A stretch of DNA of 64,000 nt, taken from assembly GCA_964019425.1 (NCBI GenBank), contig OZ025840.1:520001-584000 (forward strand), written 5' to 3'. Both the position numbers and the translations under genes were made by a program. The stretch's first letter is position 1. Each line of letters opens with the position of its first letter. Below are positions 41,801 to 51,777 of this stretch, one piece after another. The DNA is from Flectonema sp. DT1601 (Eukaryota; Euglenozoa; Diplonemea; Diplonemida; Diplonemidae). The notes below the pieces were generated by a model that ran no database searches, was not told the origin of the DNA, and was given only the letters and a program-made list of their open reading frames with translations.

Positions 41801-44126
41801 GATAACTACCCCAAAACAAGATACGCGACAAGCTGTTGATACCACAACCAGTATTAAAGAAGTTAACAAACAACCTGCATCTGGTTCTCGTTCAAAGAAA
41901 GTATCACCAGAAGTTAGTATCCCTTCTACTGATAGTGGTGTGCCGTCGGTTAGGACTCCAGTCCACAGAACTGATGTCAGACGACGGGGATCGTTGTTAG
42001 TTGGAGACAGTGATCTATCAAATCAACGGATCTCACCAGAAGATGAATTGTCATCCAGCACCAGAAAGAAATCAAATAATTTAGATAATGAGGTTACTAA
42101 AAAACAACCTCAAGTCAGGAGGAATTCTCGCATCGAAGAAGGACAACCACCGCATGCTGCAGTCGATCACTTAGCAGTGACTAGAACATCTTCTGAAGAC
42201 CCAACTGCGATCCCGAGAGCTCGAAGAGCATCATTCGATACGACTAAACCTTTTACTCCAATACCATATAGACGAGGATCAGTTGAGATAACTGCAAAGG
42301 TTGTAACCAGACATGATTCATTCCCAATCAGAAATGATGTAAAGACTGAAAAACGTCGCAACTCAGACGAACCCGACACCGTCACTAAAATATCATCACG
42401 CGAATCTCTAACCAGTAAGAAGACTAAACCAAAGGATTCAACAGAAGTCACTCTCAGGAGAAGCTCACACGATTCTACTCAATCTGAAAAAGACATCTGC
42501 AGTCGAATTGAAGCAGAGAAAGTTCTACGAGATGTTATCGAACACGATACTGATATAAAGCATTCTGTGGTAACCGCGACACCCCAACGAAAGGAAAGTA
42601 AAGAAGAAGAAGAACTACGAACACCAAAAGCTGTTGCTCCACGACCTCCTAATTTAGATGAGAGAGTGTTGTTCGATGAGGTTCCTCAAAGAAAGTCATT
42701 ACCCCCATCAGAAGGAAGGAGATTATCTATTCAAAAAGGTATCGAATCCGAGTGGAGCCAATCTCCTAAACGTATTGCTGGATCTCCTGGTGACATGATC
42801 TTCACGTCTACACAGAAGATAAACCCTGCTGTTCAAAGTCCTGTTCAGGTTGTTAGATTACCACTTTCAAGTAGATCTGATTCCCCTCTTCACGATCCTC
42901 TTCAATTTGTTAGAGAATTCGCTGATAAATCCTTATCCCCTCGTAGAATACGAGCAGGCTCTTTATCACCGAATAGACAAAAGACTATTAGTCAGATTTC
43001 TATATCACCTCAAGTTCATGGTCGTGGATCAGATCGACAGAGATATGCAGTGTCTCCATCAGTATCACCTTCAAGAAGTCGTAAAGATTTCATTGCTTCT
43101 CCGATGTCAGCGAAGGAGCTTTCAGTAAAATCGTTTGATGAGAATCGACCAAGTAGCGTATCAACACACAGATCACCTGCAGTTACACCTCGAAGTCTTT
43201 CAGCAGGAAGGAGGTCATCTGGTAGACGTGCTCGCTCATCTGCTCCACGAACAGAACGAATTCCTTTATCACTAACTAAAACACCTGCTTTAGTACGTGC
43301 TGGTAGTGGTTTCTATCAAGGATATGCTGAAATGCGTAGGAAATCAAGTCTTACTGGAGCTCCAAGCGACTCTTTTTCAGACTCTCAAGGAAGTATTCAG
43401 CAACGGAGACCAAGTCCAGTGAGGAGGAATTCACCAGTCAGAAGAAGTCAATCACCGTTAGGAGTCTCTGGGATATCACGAAGGGGATCAGAGTGCAGAA
43501 TGAATCCAACGCAGTCAAGACCTACTTCAAAGAAATCTAACGTACAAATAAATGCATTTTTAGATATTCCAACGAGAACTCTCGAGCGTGTTGAGTCGTC
43601 ACCTGCTCTTCGACAAGGTGACTACTTGTCCACGTCTCAAGACGGTATTAAAAATAAGAAATCAGGTAGGAGACAGAATCTAAGTCAAACAGTTTCAGCG
43701 AGATCTCACTTTAGATTTGATACAGGTCAGTCTCACTTAACACTTGGAGAGATTCCGAATAGTGTTGGATTTATATCTGGAGGTGGTGAACATGTTGAAT
43801 TCGTAGCACCTGATCCAGAGGAAAAGATAGTTGAACTCCGTGTGAATGGATCAACAGTATTACGAGCAGTGATGTTGAAATATGATACTCGGAAATCTCA
43901 ACTGATTGCTTACAGAAATGATGATCTCAGAGGAACTGGTGGTCAGGTACCCCAACGCGGAAAGAACGATTTTCTTGCAAAACTTTTCAAACTTGCTGTT
44001 AGTGTTGGTGTTCGTTGTAAAGGTTTTGAAACGATACTACCAACTCGGCCTACTAACTCTCCAGTAATACCACAGACAACATCACAGCTACAACATCAAA
44101 AGGAGACAGGTCTACTACGAGTTTAA
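38887..44126 (+). CDS. Hsp70-like ATPase domain fused to a long Ser/Arg/Lys-rich tail
   Basis: Four exons, 38887-39926, 40008-40128, 40234-40296 and 40404-44126, join in phase to 1648 residues. Residues 1-350 follow the Hsp70 nucleotide-binding fold in order: AFDIGSQTSRAVI (phosphate 1), LPVAITIPVALTSVEISRLK, SPIAIAQHY, VLVVDCGHNFTSAS (phosphate 2), AIRMAGSAMNDSL, NAVERVKKDLSSL, ITRSELRNSVE, NAILAGGCGRMQCIKDI (adenosine) and NVQGAACWLEAYG. The phosphate-2 glycines and several nucleotide contacts are altered, so ATPase activity is doubtful. The Hsp70 substrate domain is missing; instead come about 1150 residues rich in Ser, Arg, Lys and Pro, with repeats like DRRRGSIQSGDVENGSSTKK and many SP/RRxS sites, suited to phosphorylation or microtubule binding. 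The last about 110 residues look folded (IVELRVNGSTVLRAVMLKYD). It resembles no Hsp70 I know in full. Confidence 0.8.
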
Positions 44127-45549
44127 GTACTGTGACATAGATACCGTGAATTATATCCTGTTGGAAGCTTTGATACCTTGCTACGCTTTAACGTATTGAA
44201 ACGGGCGCAAGCACACCCGATGTGAACTCCCACCACGCTACCTATTGTGGTCAACCACAATGTGTAGTTGTGAAAAGTGGTTTTTTCCTTCCCATTCTCG
44301 CACACAATAACCCTGTACCGTACGATTTGCCTTCGGAGAAAACTTGTTGCCACTTCGCTTCCCCACAAGAATGCAGTTGTTGTGGAAAAAAGATGAAAAT
44401 TTTTGACAATTATTTTTTTTATTTTTTTTATTTTAAAAAAAAAACTTACCACAGTTACATCTGTCTTTCTTGACTTGGGTATTGTTTTGAAAGAGAAGGA
44501 AGAAGGGAAAAAAAAAAAAAAAAAAAAAAAAAAGTGGAAGGGTCCCTAAAGAAGATTTCCTAATTTAATTAGGGCAATGAATTCTTATATTAGACGTATT
44601 GTGTGGTTCTCATCACGGATATTGTTGCGTAGTCAATCGCCTAAGGTTGGTGATGTTCACGTGCTTTGCCTTGCTTGACTTCGATAAATAAAATAATTAA
44701 TAATAAATTCTAATCCAGTGCCGCATTGTGTCAATTCTGTTCGAGAATTGAAATAATATTTGAGATTATTGGCAGAAAGGGGTAACACGCTTCCCTTTTT
44801 TTTTTTTTTTTTTTTTTTTTTCTTTTTTCTTCTTCTTTTCTTCTTTTTTTTGTTTTGTTTTTTCCTGTTTCCCTTTCCCTGCGAATATATTACGGAGGGT
44901 AACTTGATACTGTAATTTAATATAAAGCAACTTGAGCCCTAGTTGCCATGTAAAAAGACCAACAGCTGGTATCGATAAATTCCCATGCGTGCTGTCAAAT
45001 ATGGGGATTCTGGGAGTGGGGGGTAGGTGGTAGTGGTGTTTTCTCTGGCTACTTACAATTGGCTGTATTTTCTATAAGCAGCTTGCCATGAATTATTATT
45101 ATTACTTTTTTTTTTTTTTTCTCCTCTTCTTTTTTTTCCATCTTCAGTTAATTACGCCAATCTCAATGGGCGATTTTTTTTTTTTTTTTTTGGCTAACAT
45201 ATCGAGGGAGTAGTTCACTGTCTACTTTGGTTTATTTTATTCTTTCTTCCTAACCCGTGATGGTGTATTAGGTTATGTTTAGCGGCGGATGACAGTCACC
45301 GCATCCACACTTAGTATCCCACTGGGCATCTTTCTTAACACGATGTGGCTGTACGTTGTGTGAACCAGCAGGGTTTGTTTAGTTTGTAACTGAAGATAGT
45401 CTGTTGTTTTCTTTCGGATTATGATTTGTTTCTTTTTTTGTGTAATACGCGGAAAATTAACAAATATTTTTTCCAGTCAAGTACGTGATACCTAAAGTCG
45501 TTTCTGTTTTTACGTGTTTGTACCCCTTCTGTACTTTAATACACGGGGG

Positions 45550-45581
<32 letters not shown>

Positions 45582-46088
45582 TGAGTATCAGCTCTTGTGT
45601 GGTCTTAGTAATCTCCTTGTTTCATTTTTTGAAATTTTCTTCTTTTTTAAAAAAAAACTTATTTTGCCTTTTCCTTGTTACTATTCTTTTTTTGAAGGGG
45701 AAAAAAAAAAAAAAAATTAAATAAAATAAATAACCGCTGATAGCCTGTACGTTGGATAATTGTGTTTTAAAGTTAACAAAAAAAAATAAGAGAGGAGGGG
45801 GGGAAAAAAAAAGAAGTACGCTTGCCTAATGCTAATAAGGAAAAAAAAAAAAAAAAAAAACGATACCAGCGAGTTATTTTCTTTTTTCCCCCTTGAGTTA
45901 CCCTTCCCCATCTGTTTTTATGCACTCAGTCAAGTTCTATGTAGCCTTACTGCTGAATGAAGCATCGCAGCTTGTTGTTTGATTTTTTGTATAATTTTTT
46001 TTTTTCTATCCCCCAAAGAGACATATTATAAATAGGTTGCTGCATGAGTGATTAAGCAACTCATAATATAATTATAATACCGTCACAG
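44127..46088. other. 2-kb spacer without a recognised gene
   Basis: The longest gene-free stretch. 44127-44450 is mixed sequence with an inverted motif TTGTGGTCAACCACAA near 44247; the rest alternates long A/T runs (44505-44533, 44797-44821, 45100, 45172, 45549-45579, 45841-45860) with mixed stretches (44880-45080, 45230-45420). Bases 45457-45490 resemble 29205-29242. Open frames on both strands are poly-K or poly-F artefacts. An AG at 46087-46088 directly abuts the next start. Confidence 0.6.
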
Positions 46089-47156
46089 ATGATGAATATT
46101 TATTTATCATTCCCGAATTCTGAGTTACTCCTCCTCGAAGTTAATCCATCTGACTTGATCAGTAGTGTTATTGAGAGAGCAACAACAGAGATGGGATTGA
46201 AGCAAAATCTCATAAAATTAGAACATGTGGGTAATGTACTTAATGGAAACTGTCCAATATTCACAACTGGAATTGAGCCGGATGACACTGTGATCGTGAG
46301 TCTATCACCTCTGGGAAACGCTTTAAGAGAAATTAAAAAAGAAAATCCGTCCATTATTGACTTCAAAACAGCCATCGTTGACGATGATGAGTTAGTCATG
46401 TTGTACTTGGATGCGGGATTTTCTATTAACTGTGATTTGGGAAATGGTGAGACTCCTCTCTACGTCGCAGCTGAAAATAATAATCACCAATTATGTGCTA
46501 AGATGTTGTCGGAACCAGGAATTGAACCTCTGTCGTCAAACAGTGACTGGGAAACACCTTTGTATGTTGCATGCAGTAAGGGTCACATCTCTACAGTTGA
46601 ATTCCTCATAAGTAATGAAACATTCAAAGACCGTGTGAATGATCAAAATAAGTCTGGTACAACTCCTTTGATAGCTTCTTGTGAGAAAGGTCATGAAGCT
46701 GTAGTAAGACTACTGCTAACAATATCAAATATTGATGTAAACATTCAAACAAACAGGGGTGATTCTGCGTTGACTGTGACATTAGGAAACTACCCGCATC
46801 TAGCATCTCTATTGCTAAGCATCGACACAATTGATGTCAACCTCATTGACGACAGTGGGTTTACCCCTTTAGTAGTAGCTAGTAGGATAGGTGATGTCGA
46901 ATGTGTGAAGCTACTTGTCAATCATCCAAAAATTTCATTTTCAAAGCAACCATCTCCTTTGTGTTTTGCTGCTTGGGAAGGGAAACTTGAGGTTGTTAAT
47001 TTTTTATTAACAGTTCCTCAGGTTGCTTTGACTTCTGAAATTCATAAAGCCTCACTTTTAGCAGAGAAATGGAACCAACCTCGGGTAGTATTAGCATTAA
47101 AGCAACATTCTAAAGGATGGGGTCTGAGGTCAGTATTTAGAAAGTTGTTTTATTAA
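46089..47156 (+). CDS. Ubiquitin-like N terminus plus ankyrin repeats
   Basis: A 355-residue intronless protein (start ATG 46089, with a second ATG next codon). Residues 1-78 parallel the N terminus of the gene at 27674: MNIYLSFPNSELLLLEVNPS against MEIFVTFPDLGF, then LISSVIERA, IKLEHVGNVL and GIEPDDTVIVSL, again ubiquitin-like. Residues about 100-350 hold seven ankyrin repeats, e.g. NGETPLYVAAENNNHQLCAK, WETPLYVACSKGHISTVEFL, GTTPLIASCEKGHEAVVRLL and GFTPLVVASRIGDVECVKLL. It is likely a cytosolic adaptor. The aminotransferase gene follows after 145 bases. Confidence 0.85.
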   Translation: MMNIYLSFPNSELLLLEVNPSDLISSVIERATTEMGLKQNLIKLEHVGNVLNGNCPIFTTGIEPDDTVIVSLSPLGNALREIKKENPSIIDFKTAIVDDDELVMLYLDAGFSINCDLGNGETPLYVAAENNNHQLCAKMLSEPGIEPLSSNSDWETPLYVACSKGHISTVEFLISNETFKDRVNDQNKSGTTPLIASCEKGHEAVVRLLLTISNIDVNIQTNRGDSALTVTLGNYPHLASLLLSIDTIDVNLIDDSGFTPLVVASRIGDVECVKLLVNHPKISFSKQPSPLCFAAWEGKLEVVNFLLTVPQVALTSEIHKASLLAEKWNQPRVVLALKQHSKGWGLRSVFRKLFY

Positions 47157-47254
47157 GTTGTTGGAAAGAAAGGCTTTCCTCACGTTGTTGGTCACCGCCT
47201 TTATTTATATATCCTATTTTCGTATTTTTCCCTGTTCCTTTTTTTTTCTTATTA

Positions 47255-47274
47255 ACTATATTTCTCTCACACAG
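47255..47274 (+). promoter_or_regulatory. Candidate trans-splice acceptor of the aminotransferase gene
   Basis: A long pyrimidine-rich tract (from about 47228) leads into TATATTTCTCTCACACAG ending at 47274, 27 bases before ATG 47302. It is the cleanest polypyrimidine-AG in the window. Confidence 0.5.
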
Positions 47275-47301
47275 AAAAAAGTAGTAAACACAAAAATTGT
47301 A

Positions 47302-48645
47302 ATGGCAGCCAAGGGGTTTGGATCGTTTTTCAACAAACCTGTTGAGGATCTCTTAGCATTTAAAGGTACGGAACAAGAATATATCAACTACGGAGGTATT
47401 GACAAAGTCGTTAGCGCAGCAGATGACGTGTTTTCAAAAAGCTGTTCGGTAAAACCTTCGGATATGCATCCAGGTCTGAAGAACTCTGGCTTCACATTTG
47501 TTAATCAAGGAGCGTTTGGGGGAGCATACCTTCCATTAATGAAGGTAGCGCAATATTGGAGAGAAGTCCAACAGCAACAACCTCTCGTCTTTTTTGACAG
47601 AATACTTTTACCGGCATGTGCAATGTCTATTAGGTGCTTGGCTGAGGAATTCTCAGTTACCCCACAGGAAGTATTCTTATTCCCGAGTGCTACATACGCC
47701 TTAAATACGGTTTTAAATAACGTATCACAGCCGGGAGCGTGTACAGATATCGTAACTTTTTCGACTACCTACGGATCGGTTAAGAAAATGGCTACGCAAT
47801 ATTTTCCAACTACTTCCACTCAAGTTCAAATCCCTCTGAGTCAGATAATGAAGTGGAATTCCGAGGAAGATGTTCTAAGTTGGTTTCGAATCATCTGCAA
47901 ACAGACGATATCTCAAATGAAAAAACCAGTCATAATGCTCGAAAGCATCAGTAGCAATACTGCTATAAAATGGCCTTATCAAAAAATGGCGATCATTGCA
48001 AAGGAAATAAACAGCAGTTGCTACGTTCTGGTTGATGCTGCTCACCAATTGGGAATGTTTAGTATCCCGAAAATAAAATGCATTGATGCATTTATTGTGA
48101 ATGGTCATAAATGGTTGGCTACCCCGTCTGGTGTTGGTGCTTTAATTCTGCCTGAATATGGTTGTGAGGGTAAAAAGATTGTTACAAAACCACTTGTTGT
48201 ATCTCACGGTTCTGAAAGTAGCTTTTCTTCAGCTACTCTGTGGCATGGTCATACTGATTATACGCCTTGGTTGACGATCCCATGGGCGTTAAGGCTTCGT
48301 GATAAAAATTTAAATTTCATTTTAAAAAATATTTATTCGTTGGCTGATTCTGCTGAGTCAATTTTAATGAAATCTTGGAATGTTACAAAAGTATTTGATA
48401 GGAGTATCACTGCACCCCTTCTGAGACTAGTTCGACTACCTCCTCAAATTCAAAAACAGTTTTCCAATAGAGGTTCTGACTTACAAAACATTCTTCATTC
48501 TCATCAAATAGAATGTCCAGTTAAGGATCTCGAATCCGTATTATACGTTAGGATATCTACGTTTACGTACAACTCAATTGCTCATTATGAGAAATTAGCG
48601 AGAATTGTAAACGACATAGCTGAAGGGAGGGAATCCAAGTTATAA
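47302..48645 (+). CDS. Class V PLP-dependent aminotransferase (isopenicillin-N epimerase/cysteine desulfurase superfamily)
   Basis: A 447-residue protein. The PLP-binding lysine is Lys270 in VNGHKWLATPSGVGAL; the cofactor-ring aspartate lies in VLVDAAHQLG; the entry motif GFTFVNQGAFGGAYLP corresponds to the LNNGSFG start of the isopenicillin-N epimerase-like branch. Later parts (VSHGSESSFSSATLWHGHTD YTPWLTIPWAL) match the GTRD-type substrate loop of that branch rather than mitochondrial NFS1, and the desulfurase active-site cysteine loop is not seen. The substrate is unknown, possibly cysteine or another amino acid. An in-frame extension to 47158 encodes hydrophobic low complexity and crosses the acceptor AG at 47273-47274, so ATG 47302 is used. 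Confidence 0.85.
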   Translation: MAAKGFGSFFNKPVEDLLAFKGTEQEYINYGGIDKVVSAADDVFSKSCSVKPSDMHPGLKNSGFTFVNQGAFGGAYLPLMKVAQYWREVQQQQPLVFFDRILLPACAMSIRCLAEEFSVTPQEVFLFPSATYALNTVLNNVSQPGACTDIVTFSTTYGSVKKMATQYFPTTSTQVQIPLSQIMKWNSEEDVLSWFRIICKQTISQMKKPVIMLESISSNTAIKWPYQKMAIIAKEINSSCYVLVDAAHQLGMFSIPKIKCIDAFIVNGHKWLATPSGVGALILPEYGCEGKKIVTKPLVVSHGSESSFSSATLWHGHTDYTPWLTIPWALRLRDKNLNFILKNIYSLADSAESILMKSWNVTKVFDRSITAPLLRLVRLPPQIQKQFSNRGSDLQNILHSHQIECPVKDLESVLYVRISTFTYNSIAHYEKLARIVNDIAEGRESKL

Positions 48646-49115
48646 GTTAATAACCCGTCTTTGTTTTCCGTCACAAATTATTGCAATATCTGTTCCACTG
48701 GTGAGAAGTGAATCAAAAAGAGTCTTTCACACCTGGAACGTTGGTGCTGCTTGTGTCACTGGATGGTGATTGTTCTGCTTTCTTTTACACATTCACTCTA
48801 ATTAGTATCTAAAAAGAAAATGGATCTGTTCGTGTATGGATAACTTTCTTTTGGGTGTGGTTGGGTTCTTTTTGTTTTAACGGTCGTTAGAGTGAGAGAC
48901 TTTATAAAAGAGCATTTCCTTCCCAAAACAGGTTAACTAAACAATACGAAAGTTAATTTTTTCTCACCTTTCCGTTATTTTAAAGGCTACGATAATACTT
49001 ATATTTAATGACAACACTGCTCGTGTAATTCCTCATCAGCCCCCTGCCACTGCCACTGTCATATTGCTGCCAATTACAATAATATTTTATCTGTTAAAGT
49101 TACACTATATCAAAT
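48646..49115. other. Spacer with a dispersed noncoding repeat
   Basis: Mixed sequence with few long runs. Contains the repeat copy at 48901-48945 and neighbouring blocks similar to 27253-27560. A weak acceptor-like AG at 49098-49099 precedes the next gene. Confidence 0.55.
48901..48945 (+). repeat. Dispersed noncoding repeat, copy 2
   Basis: TTTATAAAAGAGCATTTCCT followed by TCCCAAAACAGGTTAACTAA and ACAAT matches 27370-27412 with one 2-base indel and three substitutions. Both copies are in the same orientation and near members of the ubiquitin-like/repeat gene family. Confidence 0.65.
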
Positions 49116-50267
49116 ATGCCTCTCCCGTTTGCTGTTGCTTTAAAAATCGGAGCATCGTCAGGTTTTAGTTTCGGGGTGGTTGACTACATTACTCAGGTAT
49201 TTCGTAAAAAAGTAATAGTCCATGTTGCTGATAAGATAATTTCAAAGCGACCCGAAGAAGACGAAGAAGAAAATGATGAAAATATAAAAACTCGTCCAAT
49301 AAGCACCCGGAGTATGATTCGATCATTCGCAGCTGGAGCCTTTATCGGAACTTGGGCGGGAGGACCTCTATATGTTAAGTATATATTACACGACAAAATA
49401 AAAAGTACCATCCTATCAAATATGTTGTGGTGTCAGTTATTTTGGCTTCCTATACAAGTCGCTGTTGTTGCTCGAAGAACAGCAGTTATCGAGGAAAACC
49501 TCCCTCTGTTTTTTGGAAAAGCAGCCTTTGCCGTGTCGGGGGGTTTTATTGCATGCGATGCGTTAATCCGATTTGGAGCCTTTTCTCCACATGCTCTTCA
49601 TGGTGTTGCTCAGGCTCAGAAGATTTTTAAAGACGTCGGAGGATGCGTAGTCGGTTATTCACTTTTTGTTTTTTGCAATAAATTTGCAGATTTTCAATTA
49701 AATAAAAATATCCTAGACGGTTGTCAAACAGTCACTACTATTCACTACTTATCCACATCCATTGGGCAATTGTTTGGAAACTTTGTCGCATTCTCTGCTG
49801 CAGCAGCTCCGTGGCTACCCATGGCGGTATCATCAGCCCCGTGGTATTATTCAGCAATGTTAATTGGACCAGGTTTCTTTTATTGTACCGCACTCAATAT
49901 TGAAAGCGGTATAAAATGTTCTGAAGTGTCAGGTAGAGAACCAGAAACGTATGAGGGAAGAGTGACTCAACAAAAACGTGCGACAATTCTACAAATCCTT
50001 CCTCTGGGTGCGCTTCCATCTGGATTAGCACAGTCACATTTTCCTGGCCATCCTGGTATTTCAATAGGGTGTAGTTTTCTAGCAGCTGCATGCGCATCAC
50101 TTTACATAGCCTACCAGCAACCATTATGGAGTAAGTATCTTGATGCGGAAAGAGAGAGATTTGGAGGTGTATTATCAGATCAGCTTGATGACGATGAACT
50201 ATTAAAAATATATCAAAAAGAAATGACTATTAAGGAAGACGTCGCCGATTCCACTAAGGAGGTTTGA
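49116..50267 (+). CDS. Multi-pass membrane protein, weakly Mpv17-like
   Basis: A 383-residue protein with about six to eight hydrophobic segments and an acidic loop (KRPEEDEEENDENIKTRP) near residue 50. The first half loosely follows the Mpv17/PMP22 pattern: a Gly-rich first helix ending in DYITQ, then an RSFAAGAFIGTWAGGPLYVK segment where Mpv17 has RxxxxGxxxxGPxxHxWY, then QLFWLPIQVAVV for the DQxxxxP helix. The signature WPxxQxxNF is absent and the protein is twice the family length, so the assignment is tentative. No signal peptide is evident. If correct, it would sit in the mitochondrial inner or peroxisomal membrane. Confidence 0.55.
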   Translation: MPLPFAVALKIGASSGFSFGVVDYITQVFRKKVIVHVADKIISKRPEEDEEENDENIKTRPISTRSMIRSFAAGAFIGTWAGGPLYVKYILHDKIKSTILSNMLWCQLFWLPIQVAVVARRTAVIEENLPLFFGKAAFAVSGGFIACDALIRFGAFSPHALHGVAQAQKIFKDVGGCVVGYSLFVFCNKFADFQLNKNILDGCQTVTTIHYLSTSIGQLFGNFVAFSAAAAPWLPMAVSSAPWYYSAMLIGPGFFYCTALNIESGIKCSEVSGREPETYEGRVTQQKRATILQILPLGALPSGLAQSHFPGHPGISIGCSFLAAACASLYIAYQQPLWSKYLDAERERFGGVLSDQLDDDELLKIYQKEMTIKEDVADSTKEV

Positions 50268-50432
50268 TTAATTTATTACTTTTACACTTCTCTCTTTTTT
50301 TTTTCTTTCTCTTTAAATTTTTATTTAATTCCCTCTAAAGGGAACTGCGACCCTAACACACTTTTGTACACGAAAAAAAATAATTAATTTGTAATTGTAG
50401 TTTAATTTATGTTTAATTGGTTTTTAAAAAAT

Positions 50433-50447
50433 ATTTTTTTTTTGCAG
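50433..50447 (+). promoter_or_regulatory. Candidate trans-splice acceptor of the 2OG oxygenase gene
   Basis: TATTTTTTTTTTGCAG-type tract ending at 50447, 21 bases before ATG 50469. Confidence 0.45.
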
Positions 50448-50468
50448 ATACTAATCTTGTAAAGGTCA

Positions 50469-51335
50469 ATGCGTCGAACCGACGTTCTGAAACGCGCTTG
50501 CACTGCGATGTCAACGTACACAATTACTTTTGGAGAAGTTAGCGTAACTCATCGTAGTATGGCAAGAACTGGTGACATGTTTGATGATGGATTAACAAGA
50601 GATGATTTAGTGTCCATTCAAAAACAACTTGGAATCGGAGAGTTAATCGATGTAAGAAAAATATTACCCGAAGAAGACCGACCACATGCCTCATCTGAAG
50701 CAGCAGTCCTCATTGTTAAAAATGGCGTTGAAATTTTAGTAAACGAAAATTCCAAAGACCTCCTTAAAGAACAAGACGGTATAAAATACGACAACAAGGC
50801 AGTAATGTACGGCAGGGCGGTAAATAAACTTGCCCGACACAGCATGTGCTTCGGAGAGGAAAATCAAAAATCAGATCTGGACAACAAAAAAGGTACCATC
50901 GTAGCCTTTTCTGAATTACCTTTACTGAACAAGCTGAGGATCGCAATTGAGAAGCTGTTGCCTGAGAAGAAAAGAGGTCTTTCTGCTCAAGGGAACTACT
51001 ACTACGATACAAAGAAGTGTGGTATTGGATACCATGGGGACTCTGAGAGAAAAGTAGTAATTGGTGTTCGTCTTGGTGAGTCAATTCCCCTTTGCTTCGC
51101 ATGGCATCGAGAATCTTTACCTGTCGGAGAACGTCTCAGTCTGTCTATTAATTGTGGTGATGTTTATTTCATGTCTGAGAAAGCCTGCGGCAACGATTGG
51201 AAAAAAAGAAAACCTCTTACCCTCAGACACGCGGCTGGATGTGAAAAATACATCTCTCTAAAACAGAAAGTAAAAAGAAAACGATCTGCAGCCACCGAAA
51301 GTAAGAAATCCAAACTAAACTTGTCCTTACAGTAA
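50469..51335 (+). CDS. AlkB-like 2-oxoglutarate/Fe(II) dioxygenase
   Basis: A 288-residue protein; ATG 50508 is an alternative start giving 275 residues. The C-terminal half is the double-stranded beta-helix core. The HxD iron site is His189-Gly-Asp191 in GIGYHGDSERKVVIGVRLG; the distal histidine is His254 in LTLRHAAGC, with a nearby Arg for 2-oxoglutarate. GDVYFMSEKACGNDWKKR is the strand before it. This layout is the AlkB-like group seen in phytoplankton and some of their large viruses. Substrates of the group include alkylated nucleic acids; the target here is unknown. The C terminus is Lys-rich (KQKVKRKRSAATESKKSKLN), which suits nuclear or nucleic-acid binding. No sign of recent transfer in codon use. 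Confidence 0.82.
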   Translation: MRRTDVLKRACTAMSTYTITFGEVSVTHRSMARTGDMFDDGLTRDDLVSIQKQLGIGELIDVRKILPEEDRPHASSEAAVLIVKNGVEILVNENSKDLLKEQDGIKYDNKAVMYGRAVNKLARHSMCFGEENQKSDLDNKKGTIVAFSELPLLNKLRIAIEKLLPEKKRGLSAQGNYYYDTKKCGIGYHGDSERKVVIGVRLGESIPLCFAWHRESLPVGERLSLSINCGDVYFMSEKACGNDWKKRKPLTLRHAAGCEKYISLKQKVKRKRSAATESKKSKLNLSLQ

Positions 51336-51656
51336 GGATATCTCCTTACGTTGTTCTTCTTGGACATATTCTCCCTCTCTTCACTCAGAACCTAAGCGTT
51401 CTTTGGCGTTATCCGCAATGTAGCAAATCTCTCTCTCCCTCTCTACTGCGGGGTTCCTTAACTTTTGTCTCATTCTTTCGTAGCCGCTGTGCTAACATAT
51501 GTAACGATATGTATCACATGTTGGTAACTGTTTTCTTTTTGTATAGACGAATTGAATTTTATTATTATTTCCTTTTTTTAAAGGCGTCACGATAACAACG
51601 TTTATGGTAATGTGGGGGTGCTCACTACGATAGAAAAACTGACCCAGTGATCTAAC
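51336..51656. other. Spacer
   Basis: Mixed pyrimidine-rich sequence, including CTCTCTCTCCCTCTCTACTG near 51428. Acceptor-like AGs at 51582-51583 and 51646-51647. No gene seen. Confidence 0.5.
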
Positions 51657-51746
51657 ATGGGAAACCGAGACTTCGATTCATCAACTGAGTTTTCGTATCA
51701 TGCGGTATGTTTAACATATGATGTTATGCAGCAGTTAATGATTGGG

Positions 51747-51777
<31 letters not shown>

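Noticed and set aside
45485-45911. Forward and reverse small frames around A/T runs
   Set aside because: Poly-Lys and poly-Phe artefacts of homopolymers.
47158-47301. 48-residue N-terminal extension of the aminotransferase
   Set aside because: Hydrophobic low complexity spanning a clear polypyrimidine-AG acceptor; the family start fits ATG 47302.
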